Counted from the first letter of the stretch, positions 36,484 through 51,300 are shown. The stretch is 64,000 nt of DNA from Ambrosia x helenae (GCA_030844895.1 CM061228.1:57878718-57942717), one strand, 5' to 3'. A program made the numbers and translations. Notes: generated from the letters alone by a model not told the origin.

Positions 36484-36986
36484 TGTAGATGCAAAAGTGC
36501 GACTAAAGCTTTGGATTGTAATACATAATATGTTTTGGTAATGGCGAAGGTGCGAAGGAGAGTTTTAATAGGTGCGAAGGAAGATTAATTGGTGCGAAGG
36601 AAGCAGCTTGGACGAAGGAAAACTTAGATTATAGTAGAACTTGGTTCGACCAGTCAATGTGGGCGAACCTGCACATTCGCATGAACAATTTGGGCGAATG
36701 TGCAGTCTATAAATAGACAAGTTTGATTTTTGAATGTAACTTTTGATCATTATTATTCCCTCCACTTTCAGAAACTCTCTCTAGTGTTTTGTTAAACCTG
36801 TTTATCGTTCATACCTTGATTGTATCTATATTTCAACGTGTAAACAAGTGTTTTATTAATGAAAACGTTTGAAAATGATGATCTGTGTGTTTGAATCTGT
36901 TTGATTATTATTTTGTGATAGTTTTAGGGTTTCCGCACCTGAAACTAACTTGTTTGATCAATCTTTGTTTGTTATCGATCCTTTCA
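36484..36986 (+). mobile_element. 3' LTR of the retroelement, copy 3
   Basis: TGTAGATGC...CCTTTCA, 503 bp, with the U3 motif array at 36542-36698 and TATAAATA at 36708-36715. Confidence 0.65.
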
Positions 36987-38047
36987 CGCACATACAATAT
37001 ATGTTAAACATAGATTAGGATTACATGTTCATATGTTAGGATGTGTTAAAATGCGTTAAACACGACAAACTGGAAAATCTGGAAAACATAAGCCTTGGTT
37101 CGACCAATAGCGTGGGGGCGAACCTGGCATAGACCTTGGTTTGACCCAGCGTGGGGGCGAACTTGTAAGGGGAGAACAACATAAAGGTTCATTCGACCTT
37201 GTACAGGGGGCGAACGTGGTACCTTCGACCTTGTACAAGGGGCGAACGTGGACCAGTATAAATACCACACTTTGTCATTTTTCACCATTTCACAAACCCT
37301 AAACGCCTCTAAACACTCTCTAGCAACTTTAATCATTAAGGAAGGAGTTTTTGCTCTTGTTTTCCATAATCTAACATAAAAACATCTTCTAAACAAAGAT
37401 CTAAGGTGTGTTCTTCATCCTAAATCCTTTTTAAAGCATTTTGATTCGTTATCATTAAACCCCAAGAGTCCAGATCTGATTCAAACATGTTTTCATGGAT
37501 AAAAACCTTCCTAACATCTTTCTAAACAAAACCTATTCATAAACAATGAGTTTTCATACAAATTAACATGTGTTAATGGTGTTTGATGTGGTGTTATGTA
37601 TTGTTTGATGATTAATTGTTGTATAGATGTTATAACAATGATCTAGGACTGTTATGGATGATGATTTATGATTGAGATACGTTACAATTGATTATTGATG
37701 ATGTTTTGCTCATTTTGGGGATTTTGGGTTAGATCTAGGGCTTGTTCATGATGATAGTGACAGGGATATGATTGGGGGTTTCTTGTTCATGATAATCTAA
37801 GTATATTAAGTTGATTATTGATTGATTTCAGAAAGTTTCCTAATTGGGTAAAGATTGCATGCGTTTGATGTGACATCTCCATAATTTTCCATTTCGGGTA
37901 ACTTGTAAAGCGGACGGATTTCGGGATAAAATTGGTAGGGTTTTGTAGGAATATGTTAATGATAGTTTGCTGCTGTGATTAGTGATGTTTCGTGATGTTT
38001 TCGGATCGTTTAGATGCGTTTTGGTGCGTTTTATGAAGTTCTGCAGC

Positions 38048-38380
38048 AAAGGGTCGAACGTGGAACTCATTCGACCCTTCGTAGGGTCGAATGTGGCTCA
38101 AAAGGGTCGAATGTGGGTCAAATGCGTCGAAGGTGTCTCAAATGGGTCGAATGTAGCCCCATAGGGTCGAATGTGGGTGTCTGGGGGTCGAATGTGGGTG
38201 CCTGGGGTCGAATCTGGGTGCCCGGGGGCGAATTAACACGTGTTAGGGTCGAATTAACACGTGTTAGGGTCGAATTAACATATGTTAAGGTCGAATAAAC
38301 ATATGTTAGGGTCAAATAAACATGTGTTAGGTCAAATGAACTTATGAATAGGTTGAATGAACATTATGAGGGTTGAACCA
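38048..38380 (+). repeat. GGGTCGAA motif array 2 in LTR-A, copy 3
   Basis: Same series of units as the arrays at 6226-6556 and 16171-16500. Confidence 0.75.
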
Positions 38381-38554
38381 AGGGTCCATGGGTCGGACCA
38401 GAAGCCCATGTGTGACATCCGTCACCTTTCATTTTATCTTTTGTCCGACTTTAGTCCCTATCATTTCATTTATTTACATTTATAATCCCTGTAATTCGAA
38501 GCTTTGGATTTAATAATAAAAGTTTCTTGCATCGTTGTCGTAATTCTTTTCTTT

Positions 38555-38563
38555 TAAATAATA

Positions 38564-38612
<49 letters not shown>
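38555..38612 (+). repeat. AAT trinucleotide microsatellite, copy 3
   Basis: AAT run with one AAAT interruption near its start, different in structure from copies 1 and 2. Confidence 0.9.
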
Positions 38613-38615
<3 letters not shown>

Positions 38616-38803
38616 TTAGTTTTAAACATTATACTAAATAAACCATCTATCCTAATCCATTAACATAACCCAACCAAATCTACCCATAACCCAACATAGA
38701 CTAAGCCCACATCAACAGGCCCAAAACACCCGGCCCAAATTCTGTTTTCCCTTCCCCCTACTTGTAGCGAAAAAAAATATATGGAAGTTTGAAGCCGACC
38801 GGA

Positions 38804-38870
38804 CTCGAACCCGAGTCAGAAGCCTGATACACTTCAACACAAATCACTGGACCACACGGCATTTGTTTGG
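38804..38870 (-). other. tRNA-like module 1, copy 3
   Basis: Minus-strand B box GGTTCGAGTCC and GCCG/CGGC ends, as in 6972-7038. Confidence 0.5.
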
Positions 38871-39460
38871 AAAAGCTAGGCACCAATTAATTTTATCAAC
38901 TCCTGCAAAGATTAGAAGCTCACTGCTTCTTCTTCGCGACCCGACGCACGCCAAACCTGACCCACCGACAAGATTATTCAAATTCGACGCACTTAAAAAC
39001 TGTTTTTGGAAACTATAATCAACCCTTAATCATAAACGCGTTTACTGGTCTCAATTACAGCTCATAATGAGCTGGAATTAGCTCGACGTTGACCCGGATT
39101 GACCAATCAATTCAACCTTCCATTTCTGCGCTTTCCCTATAAATTGAAGCCTACCCTAGAACCTAAATGTGCCAAAATCCATCTCCCCACTCTCAATTTC
39201 TACTAAATCCTAGTAATAATCTGCAAGAAGTTCGTTGTTTGACTTTTCGTTTGATCTCAGATTCATCTTGTAAGTTTGAATTTTCGCTTTAATTTGATTC
39301 ACTTACAGTATACGAACAATAACCCTATGGTTTCATGGGTTATTGTTTGATAATTTGCCTAATTGATAAGCTAGGGTTCGATACATGTATATTTGGGGAA
39401 GATGATATAATAACGATTCTGTATAATTTTCTTTTTATTCAAATTTCAACACCAAAACTG

Positions 39461-39530
39461 ATGTAGATCAGTTGGTGGTAGTGCAGTAGGGAAACGCATC
39501 TGGCCTTGGGTTCGATCCCAGTCCCAAGCG
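39461..39530 (+). other. tRNA-like module 2, copy 3
   Basis: TAGATCAGTTGG followed by GGTTCGATCCC. Confidence 0.5.
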
Positions 39531-39615
39531 TTTTACATCTCATTTTCTTTTGTAACATAAAACTAAGCACTAAACAGACTATATGATTAATTGAAACTGA
39601 TTCAAAACGTTCTTA

Positions 39616-39688
39616 GGGTCTAGCCCAGTTGGAGCTGGGCTTGTGAATAAAACACGAACCGGACCAGTGCTCGGGTTCGATCCTCACA
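39616..39688 (+). other. tRNA-like module 3, copy 3
   Basis: TAGCCCAGTTGG followed by GGTTCGATCCT. Confidence 0.5.
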
Positions 39689-42600
39689 AACAACAACATT
39701 TTTTTATCCCTTGTTATTTATATATTTAACATAATAATTTTTAAATTAGTTTTAAAATACTAAAAATGCTTTATAAATTCTATAAAAATTATTTTACGTT
39801 AATCTGATGACAAAGTTCATTATGGAATTTTTAAATTTTCAAAAATCATTCATTTAATATATATTATAAATATTACAAATTTATTCATTTATAATTTTAA
39901 AATTCCATAAAAATATCTAAACGACTTTATAAAATCCCACAAAAATTATTTTAAACTTGTAGATCAATAAGTATTTCAGAAATATATTTTATTCCAGAAA
40001 AACCGTTTATTTAATATTTTTAATTAATTTTTGTTATTTTTAATCATAAATAAATCATAACAAATTCATTTTTCAATATTTTTATACCAAAATTTTACAT
40101 AAATTATTTCTATCCATTTAGAACAGAAATATAAATTTTAATTTGGAATTTCTTAAATTTTAATATTTTTAGATATTAAAATTTTATCTTTGACAAATAG
40201 AAATAAATATACTAAATATTCAATTTTTGAGAAAATAATTTTATAAAAATTATTTTCATATCTACAACATTATAACACAACCATCATTAATCAAAATTTT
40301 ACAAAAAGTCTTTTATTTATTAATTTTTCTAATTTTTTCTATTTATTAGATCATTAACAAATTAATTAACAATTATCTATCCCCAAATTAGGAACCCTAG
40401 AACTACTTGTACCCTAAGTTCATTCTCTTACCAATTATCTAATTCTTTAGGTTAATTCTTTAGGATAATCCTAATTCATATCACGTTGTTCGGTAGAGTC
40501 TCAAGTTATTACGCGAACTGTGAGTATTTCCTATCCCCTTTTTGCTTTTATTCATTTTTGGGGTGTTACATGTACACTTATACAAATTACAATTACAAGT
40601 TCACATTTTTACAATACAATTCTAGTACTATGTGCAATTGCTTACTTACGTGCTTTATGCTTAGACAATACATGTAGAATACATTTGTACTTAGTGAAAT
40701 CATTAACATGGTACAAGCCGACCTTAACATTGGATAGCGCTATTGGATTGACAACCCGCCTAGGTTGATTCTCCCCCTTTTTCATCGGAGAATCCGTGGT
40801 CATTGTTAAGTTTTTATCCATTTATTGGATAAGTACACCGCCGTTCATTTAGTACATTATACAGTCACAGGACTGATTTCGCTCATTTGTATGATACATA
40901 GTTTACATAATTGCACTATAGCTTTGCACTTGAATTGTATACCTTTTTCAACTTACTGTATGTATTAAAATTAGGAATGCTCACCAACATTTCTTATTTT
41001 GACCAAACCTATTTTGTACATGTTTCAGGTGCAGTTTGATTTTAGTACTATAGCATGGGACTTTAGTGCTTGCTTTTAATAAGTTATTTCAATTTTCATG
41101 TTTCATTCAGACTTTTGTATTTGTTTTCCATTTCATCTATGTAAGACAATTTAAATTATTCAATAATATATTTACATTTTAGTACCATGTGCTTTTGAAC
41201 AATCGTCACTACGTGACACCTCGATGATTCCGCCATCGGTTGGGGTGTTACACCTTGGGGGCGAACCAAACACAGGAAACTCCCAATTCGACCTTACGAC
41301 TTCGTATATGCGATATTTGATGCAAACTAAGTGTTTTATACTTGAAACTTATGTGTTAACCTTATGTGCATGACTAATTGATGTAATGGGTCACCAACGG
41401 ATGTTGGGTCTGTATGGTATGTCCGGTTAACGTTTAAACGCACTTTTTAACACACGTAGTCAAGATCTGGACAATCGGGGACTAGTTAACCTTCGGGTTA
41501 GTAGTCAATACACTTATTCAAACACATTGATAGGTTGTCACTAAGTTGGGTCATCATACACGTGTTGGAATTCTAAGTATCTGAATGCGCACTTTTAAGG
41601 TGAGTTTCACGGCCCTCTTTTATACTCTTTTCTCTCGGGGGAGAAACATGCACACGTTTTAACAATGCAACGATTATGTTTTGAAGACGTAACTCTTATG
41701 GAACGTAACACTTTTGGAAACATAACACTTTTAGAAACATGACGCTTTTTGGGAATGTAACTCTTTTGAGAGATGTGACACTTTTGACACTTGGCATTTT
41801 TAAACATTGGCACTTGGCATTTGGCACTTATTTACTATACGATGCAACCCAAAGTCCCTATTGAAACCATGAATGTGCGGGGCACAACGGGGGAAATGTA
41901 GATAGATCTATTGGGCGTGACGAACCCCACTCGACGGTTGGGAGTCGGGCGGGTGCATATTGTCTCTACTTGACACTTGGCACTTGGCACTTAAACATGG
42001 GCAGCACTTTGAGCAACGCTTGTCAGTAATGGTTTCAGCAACACAATCGTAGTAGTAAGGGAACGTTTGTTATTTACTTAAAGGTTTTACACACTTGGTA
42101 CTTTTGAGATGAAACTCTTTACGCTTGAAACGTTTTGTGAACTTAAAACCTGTGAACTCACCAGCATTATATGTTGACATCTTTTTGGCATGTTTTCTCA
42201 GGTCGCTAAGGTAGCAGCATCGAGTTTAGGCGCACGGAGTTGCACTTGCGTCTAGGATCATGTTTCACGTTTTGGATTGTTAAACTTTAAACTTATGTCT
42301 CATCGTTATTCAGTTTTGTAAAACTAAATTTGCTTCCGCTGTGTTTTGAATCATAGTCTTTGAAACTATTGCATGGTTTGGTTTACGTATCTTTTCACAT
42401 ATAGTTGTCGTTCGTTGTGACCGTTGACTTGGATCCTTGTGTGCCACGCGCCTCGCGGTAAAACTCCGCAAGTGAAAATTTGAGGGTGTGACAACTTATA
42501 AATGACAACATGTATTTTAAAAGAAAGATCTGTTGGCAACTCAACATATGTAATGAAACAACTGTCATCCAATACAATTTTCTAATTAAAAAAACCACAA

Positions 42601-42825
42601 ATCTTTAGAAAATTTGCAAGTGATCTTGCTAATACATTCAAATCAACTTTGATTATAACATGTCTTTACACAGCTATGAGTCTTCAAGACATATTTCTTT
42701 CTCTGACTGAAAGCATCTTTAAAAGATGAACCTTGAAAGATCAACATACACAAGGTGTGTTTACTCTGCTTGCTAATAGAAAAGACAAAAACATTCACGG
42801 TTATACTTCAACAACAAACCTTGAA

Positions 42826-43271
42826 TGAAAGCTGACGAGGTAGGGCCCAGTTAAGTCAAACCGGCCCATACCACAGTTAACTCAAGCCCAATAAAGAAAG
42901 ACCCAATTTAAAGGAGTCAAAGCGGTCAACATGATAGTCAAATGGAATCAAGACGAAAGCGAGATCCATGGACAAACAATCAGGCAATGATTTTCTCCTT
43001 TGGCAAAAAGAACGGACTAATAGCAAAACAACAAGCTATAAAAGGAGGATGAAAGGTAAAAGCAAATCATCACTATCTCAATTATCATTACTACATTCTT
43101 TTTTACTAGAAAACAATACTTATTCTCACGCCGGAGGGTGGTCACAGGATTACCCCTAATCCTGTGGCGAGTCCTAACGGTGTTTTCTCTTGCAGGAATA
43201 ACCTTCTCACTCATTTTGGACGATTTGGGAAGATCTCTTTGTATCATCTAGAAGATTCAGAGCGTTAACTA
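42826..43271 (+). mobile_element. LTR-C, small solo LTR, copy 3
   Basis: Here the leader hairpin is perfect: CACAGGATTA and TAATCCTGTG (10 bp) with a CCCC loop. Copy 2 has lost one T from the second arm. Ends are approximate. Confidence 0.5.
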
Positions 43272-44067
43272 GGTTCTTACTTCTTCAAAAGCATCTTAAA
43301 AAAGATGAACCTTGATAGATCAACATACTCAAGGTGTTTCCTTACATACTCTGTTTGCTAATAGAACAGACAAAAAGATTCACGGTTATACTTCAACAAC
43401 AAACCTTGAAAACAAACCTAAAGAAATAACAAATTCAACAAACATACATGTTGACAACTACAACAGCGGGAACCCCATTACACAGCAGTAATCGCAAACT
43501 TCTTCCTCAAAAGATAAGCATAGTGACGTAAAAGCATAATCGCAATCAATGTCTTGGCTGACAACATCTAGAAAAACACTTGATTGCATAAGCTAACGCC
43601 TGTAGCTGTTAACGGTAAAATATTCACAAAAAATACAACATCTACCATGAGTCAAATTAATCAAACACACAACTTGAACAGACAAAAACTAAGACGCATT
43701 AAACAATCGCATAAATCTCTTTAAAAAAGCAAAAGACATACCTATCTTGACTTTGACGCATTGAATCTTCAACCGTTGGTAATGATACAAGTAATATTTT
43801 CCTCTGATTGTAAGAATCTTCCAAAATCAACAACTTTTTCGATCTAAATACTCTGGTTGCTAATGAAACAGACAAAAGATTGACGGTTATTGGAAAACAA
43901 ACGGATAAGTATTATTGTTATTGTTATGATGGATTAGAATCTCGTCACCTGATACTTGAATCCTTCGATTTGAATGTGACTGTGAGAGAAGCATCTGTTA
44001 TTATGATTTAAAAATTTAAGAGAAAACGGTAAAATATTTGAGAGGGAGAGAGACAGAGATATGATAC

Positions 44068-44077
44068 CTTTATATAG
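44068..44077 (-). promoter_or_regulatory. Minus-strand TATA box with CT-rich start region, copy 3
   Basis: CTATATAAAG followed by a CT-rich tract on the minus strand, as at 22193-22202. Confidence 0.45.
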
Positions 44078-45346
44078 TTATGTAATGGGGTTTTGAGTTT
44101 GAAATTTGAATTTGAATTTGGAGCTCAAATTTAGAAGCAACAGTCGTTTGAACCTCTGTTAGAGCAAGTGGCAAATATTTAATTAATTTATTACTAACCG
44201 CTGTTGAGCCAAGCGCTGTTGAGGCAAGTGGCCCACATTATTATTTTAATTCTATTTTAAGCTGAAGAATGACATCACTTTTTACATAAGCAAGGCATTG
44301 TTGGTCTGTCTCTAAAGCTGCCATGTCAGCTTTTCTAAGGTTTTTTTTATGTCACTCACGACTCTTCTATTATAGTTAGTATAGATAGATACATAGATTG
44401 ATGGGTATGAAAATAATATAAGAGATTGATAACAATAGCCTAAAGGGGTGTATTGGTGGGTGAAATTGGGTAGAATAATATGTTATTAATAAATCAAAGC
44501 CAACAAAATCAATGTTACCAAGACGATGTCGTCACATATACCGACATGAGAAAATCGGGCAAAGGATTAGCGTGTGAAACAACAAGTCCGGGTGAAGGTT
44601 TGACGAGTGAAGTTCAAGCTGTGATCGAAAATAGTTAAATAAATATATTTTGTCATTCATTATTCCTAAACAGAAATAGGTTTCTTGGATTAGTTAAATT
44701 CTAGGGTTTTGAATGTCATTAGCCTAATTGTCATAGGCTATAAATATAGTGAGAATTAGGGTTTTATGGTAACACACATTCTAGAGGTTTGTGGGCCCTA
44801 ATTTTAATCATCTTTTGCAAATTATCAAGTGGGTTTTATTGAATAGTTTGTGTGTGTTCATATTTGATTCTTCATCGTAATCGGATTTTCGGTTGTTATT
44901 ATGGGACAGCCAAGTTTTCTCTACTTGATGTGCTATGAGCATAAAGTGCCCATAATATTTTATAGGAACGTGCCTTGTGATTTTTGCGTAACGTATGTTT
45001 AGTGTGAAGTGAAATCCACACCCCATACATTTGGTAAACATATTTTTGCGTGATAAGAGCGTTTGGGATTTATTTGGTAAACATGTCCGTCCACCTACGT
45101 ACGTATTTCTACAAGTTTAGTTATTACGTGTGTTTGTTTACTGATTCAGTCACATTTGCGCTAGTCGTTTTTATCTATATTAATCAATCTTTGAGTAACA
45201 ACACAATGGGCGTGAAACGAGAGTCTTTCTTTGGATCAAAAAAAGAGTAGAATTTAAAATCTCTTGCTTAAGGGCAAAAGATGAGTTGGTGTCTACTAAA
45301 AACAAACCAACTATAATGAAGGTATGTATGTATCATCAGAAGCATA

Positions 45347-48300
45347 TTAGAAGTATATGGATAACTTCTTGTCTATTATATCCTGCACAATGTTACACTG
45401 CTCCAGCAACCTGCTTAAACTCCTCTCATTCTTCACCTTGCTAATGCTATCTTCTTCTTCCACATATATCACTGAAGCATCAACCACCATTTCAGCTTCA
45501 TCTTCAAGGGGAGGATCACAAACCGCTGCTTCCAAATTGTTGAATTCATCTTCCAAACCCGGCCTTGTCACCACTTGCATCATTTCATCCAGAGACGGTG
45601 ATTTCAGATTACAGGATTCATCTTCAAAACTCATATGCTGTCGCTCCAAGACATATGCAGTTGCATTAGCTAGACTTGTCAACTGCCAATTCAAGATACG
45701 GCGGAAAATGATGATCCACTTTGGAACTAGGTAATAGGTCGAACCATGCAGCTCGAGACCCACGCAATTTTGTGTCAAAGTAGCTGCTTCCTTTTGGGCC
45801 AGGGGTAATCCCATTAAAGGACTCAAGTAAGTCACCAGCAAGTACTCCAGTTGTGTTTTCTGATTCTGGAGATCAATCCCGGTCAAAGAGCACCAAGATA
45901 TGTTATTTGGTAATTTGCAGTTTTTTAACGCTTGAATGAGAGGCTCCATTCTTGAAGCAGAGCTCCATCCTACCCTAGGCAGATAGGGTTCCAGAATTTG
46001 GAAATCGAGCAACAAGATCTCAGGGCAGGGCCAGCTGGCAGGGTTTGACTTTGCAGCATCACAAATTTCTTTGATGGATTCATCCAAAGCATCATTGATG
46101 GCTGAGATGCAATGTTCTGGGCTTCCTTTATGAGCATCAAATTGTAAGTGGTTCATAACCAATTCGCGTGTTTTTACACAGTGAACAACGGTTGTACCGG
46201 GCTCTCACTTGCCAGCCACTCCAGTGCCTTTCTTAAATTCTCCTCACCGTCTATTTGAACAACTGAAAAGGAGCAGATTTTCGATCTATCGATTTGATTC
46301 AGCCCCAAATTTTCGACTGTCGTTGACGGGCTGGAACCACTTAAGATTACAAGTGGCAAACAAGAAGCATAAGGAATCAGAGATACAAGGTTATGAAGCT
46401 GAATCTTTTGGGCCTCCCATGAGATATATGCAGATGCTACAAACATGACTGCACTTGCACCCAAAACTGTTTCTTCAACTATATCATCAGATTGTATATT
46501 TCTGACCACCGACAAATAACATGTCAAATCACTAGATGATTTCGTGTAATCCCATTTCTTCCATATTGACAGGCCTGGCAAAGATGCTACTAACTCATCA
46601 TCACTATTGCTGATATTTTCAGGCATAAGCTTATAGCGCAACCATGAGGCTGGATCCAGATTGATCCCCGGTTCCTCCAAGTGCAAAGAAAAAAATAACA
46701 ATTTCCAGCAAATGCAATTAGGATATTGGTTACGTGCACCGAGTGTAGCAGCTACTACATCAGAAACATTAAGTCTTGACCGCAGTTGTTCTTGTTTCTC
46801 GTATCTCTCGCACATTACACGGTCAAAGTCAAAGTCACCAGCAACTTTTATTTGCTTCATAAAGAAAAAAAGATCATATAGGAAGCGTTATTATAATCAT
46901 GACCCATGAAAACATATGTATGATCAAAATTCAGCATAGATGGTGAAAAAACAACCGTACTTCTTTACAGAGGCGCACCGGAGGGCCCAATGAAAGGGAA
47001 TTTAATGCAGCATTTGCCGCCAGTAGTTTTTTATCACGTAAATCCTTTTTCATAGAAGCACGCCGTCTCCAGAGTCTAAATCAAAAGAGTAGATATTAAG
47101 ATGCATCACATGAAAAAACATTTAAATCAGTAATATAAACTACTACCTTAATATCAGCCTAAGTTTTGCTTCAGCAACTTGTTCATCTACAGAGGTATCA
47201 ATTTCAATTTCATTTGCCACTTGTTGAATCACATTTTCAGGATCGAGGTCCTCAGCAGAAATACAACTGTGGTGGATAACTGGGTCTTGTTCAACAGGCT
47301 GTACATCTGGCAATGTTTCTACAAATATATTCTCCGCAAATATGTTTGATTGGCCGTGCTTCTCAAGAGAGTTCCTAAATCGTTTATCATAACTTGGTTT
47401 CGTGGAACTTGTAGAGACAGATTTGGGAGAATGAAAGGAGGTGCTAGTTTTGAAGATATCCCGAGGTGAAGGACTAGCAATTTCCATGTGAGGGTGAAGA
47501 TCTTCACCCAAACTAGCAACTACTACCGGAGTGCTAAACATTGGATGTAGTCGTGTGTCACTTTTAATAGATGAAATGCTTCCAGCATCTGCCATGTTGC
47601 TGCTATCAATGGCATTGGTAGTTTTTACTTTACGAACAACCGGTGACTCTTGTTGTGTATTGTCGTCAACCGGGAGACCTTTTGGAGGCAAAGATTCCAT
47701 CAAACAAGGAGTAGGAGGAGGAGATAATACATCCTCAACAACAGTTGTAGATCTCTTCAGATGAACAAGTTTTGAGCACTTCAAAGGATATTCACTGTCC
47801 CCCTTGAGAAATTGGCCTTCCTTTACCATATATGGCTCCTCAAATTCCTTTAGAAAGAATCCATGATATTCCAAAAGGTCTTCCATGTTTTCCTCCTAAG
47901 TTAAAAACAACATAAGGCCATAATTACAAGTCAATATTGAATCTAAATCAGTTTAGAGATATTACCTCCATTCCAAGCCACTTGGCAACCTGGGTAACTG
48001 GAATTCCTTGGTTATTCTGCAGGCCGCTATGTAGAGCAGCAAGTGCCTGAGTTCTTAACTGGTAAAACAATGCACACAAATGAGTCAACATCACATATAC
48101 GAGCCTTGAAATAATCAGTCACCCTCATCCCAAATACAAGTAAAAATTAAATTGAATATTACCATGTGGCAAAGTTTTATCACAATGGGAAAACTAGGTG
48201 TGGCGGTTTCAACCAATTTACAAACATGGCACCATAGTTGTTGATACCGAATAGCAGTCAATAGCAACAAGCTACCAATATGCTACGTAGTGATAGCGAC

Positions 48301-51300
48301 GAAATAACACCCACTATTTCGTGTTTAGCGATAAGGTATAAAAAAATTTTAAAAAATAAAAAGATAGAGGGGTTAACTGTATAAATACACAAACTTATAC
48401 TGCACTTTTTAAGAAAAAAATTACAAATTTAGGGAATAAATGTAAACTAGTTAAGATAGTGGGTTAAATGTTAAAATATCTAAAACTTATATAACCCTGA
48501 ATAGACTAAAGCCCACATATTATCCGCCGTCACTTTCTGTCTTCCACTTTCTTCCTGATTTCCGGCCAAATTCCAGCGCTGGCGCCGGAATTCGCTTCGG
48601 AATTCCCGTCGGACGTCGCTATCTACACAATATAGCGACAGGCTGCCGAAACGCGACGCTATTCGCTATAGCGGTCGCTATCGCCGATTCACCGCTATCA
48701 ACAACTATGCACGGCACAAACATGGCAAGAAAATAAACAGGTTTTAATTGTCATTTCCAACTTGTTAAACACGTTGCGTCCAGATTGGCATGTTTAACCC
48801 GTTTAATCAACTGATCACGTGCAATTGACCACTTTAACAAAATTAATATATATAATAGGTCGATCCATTTAACCAACTTCAATCCCCCAACCCATTTAAC
48901 GCATTTAGTAATACACACCAACCCATTTAACACATTTACATTGATTGCAACCCGTTTACTACCCACCAACCCATTAAAAACCAGCCAACCAATTTGACAA
49001 GTCCAGACATATGGGTTACACTAATAGTGTTCATGTTCATTAATTCAATCCGCTAATCCGACACCATTTCCAGCCCTTAATTACTTACGATTATGAATAG
49101 GTCTGTTTGGGTTAATTTTTAATGCAAACAGCCTCCTAAAATATTTTACTCAAAAGATTTATATCTGAACCCGTTTCACACAAGTCCATCTTGCCACCAT
49201 TTGCATAAGAAAGCAAAAGACTAAACCTTGCCAAAGTGAGCATGCATTAAGCATGCTTGAAGATAGCTAGCCTTTCTAACCAGACGAAAGAATGCTATAA
49301 AGTTACCACTTCTGCAGGCTCTGAAAGAAGAAAACAAAAAATAGATAATGAGACGTCTTAAAAGAATATAAATGTTAATATAAGATAGTAGACAAACCTA
49401 GCCACATTACGAGCAAACAGAACTTCTGCAGTTTGTCGTATCCCAGGTGTCATCTTGGCAAGATCAAGTGAGAGCTCTGAAGCTTCAACCTAAATGATTT
49501 CCAGTGACCAGTATCAAAAGACCATATGCTAAAAGAGATAGTAGATGTTGGCATAGAGCTTACTTTATAGCCTGGATGCTTGTCCAATTTAAGAAGTGCG
49601 TAATAACCTCTAAATTCTCTTTCTGTAGGAACTTCTGTTCCATTCTTCCTGTGATCATCATACAACTGGAATAACTCAACAGATGTTTTGTTCATCTGTT
49701 CTATGTTAAGATGAGCATCAAATCCCTCTGAAAAACCTTCTCCTTTTGTATATTCACATAATTCATGCATTGCAATGATATGAAGCCGTATCTGAAACAG
49801 CATAAATTATTGGAAAACAGCGATCCAATCTCACCAAAAGCAAAATGTAACACGTAAAACATAGAGTACGTAGAGGTGGCATGTCCAAAACAAATTCTCT
49901 TCAAATTTTAATTTTCTTATAGATAAACAATGTGTAATTTATGATTGCAATAAAAAATAATATAAGAATTGAAAAATGATTTAGAAGGTTGTATGCATGA
50001 ACAAACCATCTGCTCCAGCATAGTTATAGCTCCTAGATTAAAGATATGCTGCATCCTGAGGTCCATCCTGATGGCCCTCATCCTGTCCCACAGAAAGTTG
50101 TATAAACCAAGCAATTTATCATCATATGAGTGATCCAGCAAGTTCAAAAGATAACCCATAGTCTTTTGCAAGATTTCCATCGGCCGTATGAGTGCAGCTT
50201 CCCTCTCAGCAGTCCTAGTGTACTGAAAATTGCACCAAACCCTTGTAGTTCGTTAAACAATATAAAAGACTAAATGGAACTCAAAGTTAAAGAGGGCAGT
50301 TTTGACCCATTTACTTATCAATGGGCCAATGTTGGATATGTTTTATCTCAAACAGCAAATGAAAATTTTACCAAAAAATGATTAAGGATCAAACAGACTG
50401 GACAGATCAAAGAGGTAAAAGTTGCTCAAAGTCTATTAATGTATACAACCATCGAAATCATGTTTATAGATTTAGATCATACCTATTGTTACAATATTGT
50501 GTTTCTAATCATAATTAACGCCCTGATTCTTTTATAAGAAAAGTTAGAAGCACAAACAAATGTTCGTGGATCCACCCGACCCTATGACCCGATGTTAAAA
50601 GCAGGCCCAACACGCTTACCTTTTTAACTGCAAGAGATTCAGTTGTTTGGTTTCTATCGCCATCCAAACGTTCATATTGATCGAGATCTCCTTTCCTCTC
50701 CCGTTCTGCTCTTTCTTGCTCTTAAACAGTAAGCAGAAGATTTAAATGTAAGATAATAAGGTTGTTAAAGATCATTCACATTAAGCTCCTTACAATACTT
50801 TTGAATTCCAGCTAAGGCTAGTTACCAGGACGGTAATATTTCAAGTGCATTTAGACTAAGAAAACTCATGCCCCCGCCCCTCAAAATAAAAAAAAAAGAT
50901 GGATCAATAAGTGACTAGGTATCAAACTACAAAGACCTGATGTTTTAGAATGTTTAAAACCTAGCCACATGTAAGCTTACTAAAACACAAAACAGAAAGG
51001 AAATAACATCCAAGGTATCAACTCTTTGTTTGATCAAATTTGCAGTAGTCACACAGGTCTCACAACTCAAACCATGAACAGGTTAAACGCTAACGCAAAC
51101 AGACAAACATAAACCCAATTAGATAATGCTCAACATAGGTTATAATGTATAATATAGATAACAATTACTACCGTCCTCTCTGCCAGAACATGCTTCTCAT
51201 GAACTACTTTAGGTGTTCATAATTCCAGAATATTGATACATTGACATAGCCCTAAGTAGAGCTCAGATTAGTTTTAGCGTACTCAAAAACAGAGAAGTAC

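Larger units (their letters stand above)
30875..36986 (+). mobile_element. LTR retrotransposon, 3' part, copy 3
   Basis: Third representation of the element, starting 299 bases further in than copy 2. The upstream spacer (30875-31821) again shows no pol domain. Confidence 0.7.
38411..41252 (+). mobile_element. LTR-B, copy 3 (complete)
   Basis: TGTGACATCC...GGGTGTTACA, 2,842 bp, flanked by CCATG (38406-38410) and CCTTG (41253-41257). Length and ends agree with 16531-19371. Confidence 0.6.
36987..42493 (+). mobile_element. LTR-A, copy 3, interrupted by LTR-B
   Basis: Segments 36987-38410 and 41253-42493 flank LTR-B. TATAAATA is at 37257-37264, array 1 at 37093-37252 and array 2 at 38048-38380. 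The 3' terminus GAGGGTGTGACA ends at 42493. Confidence 0.6.
42494..45346. other. Intergenic region between LTR-A and SAC3B, copy 3
   Basis: Counterpart of 20619-23473. It holds LTR-C at about 42826-43271, the direct-repeat units around it, the minus-strand TATA at 44068-44077 and an LTR-like TATAAATA at 44739-44746. No host coding region is seen. Confidence 0.6.
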
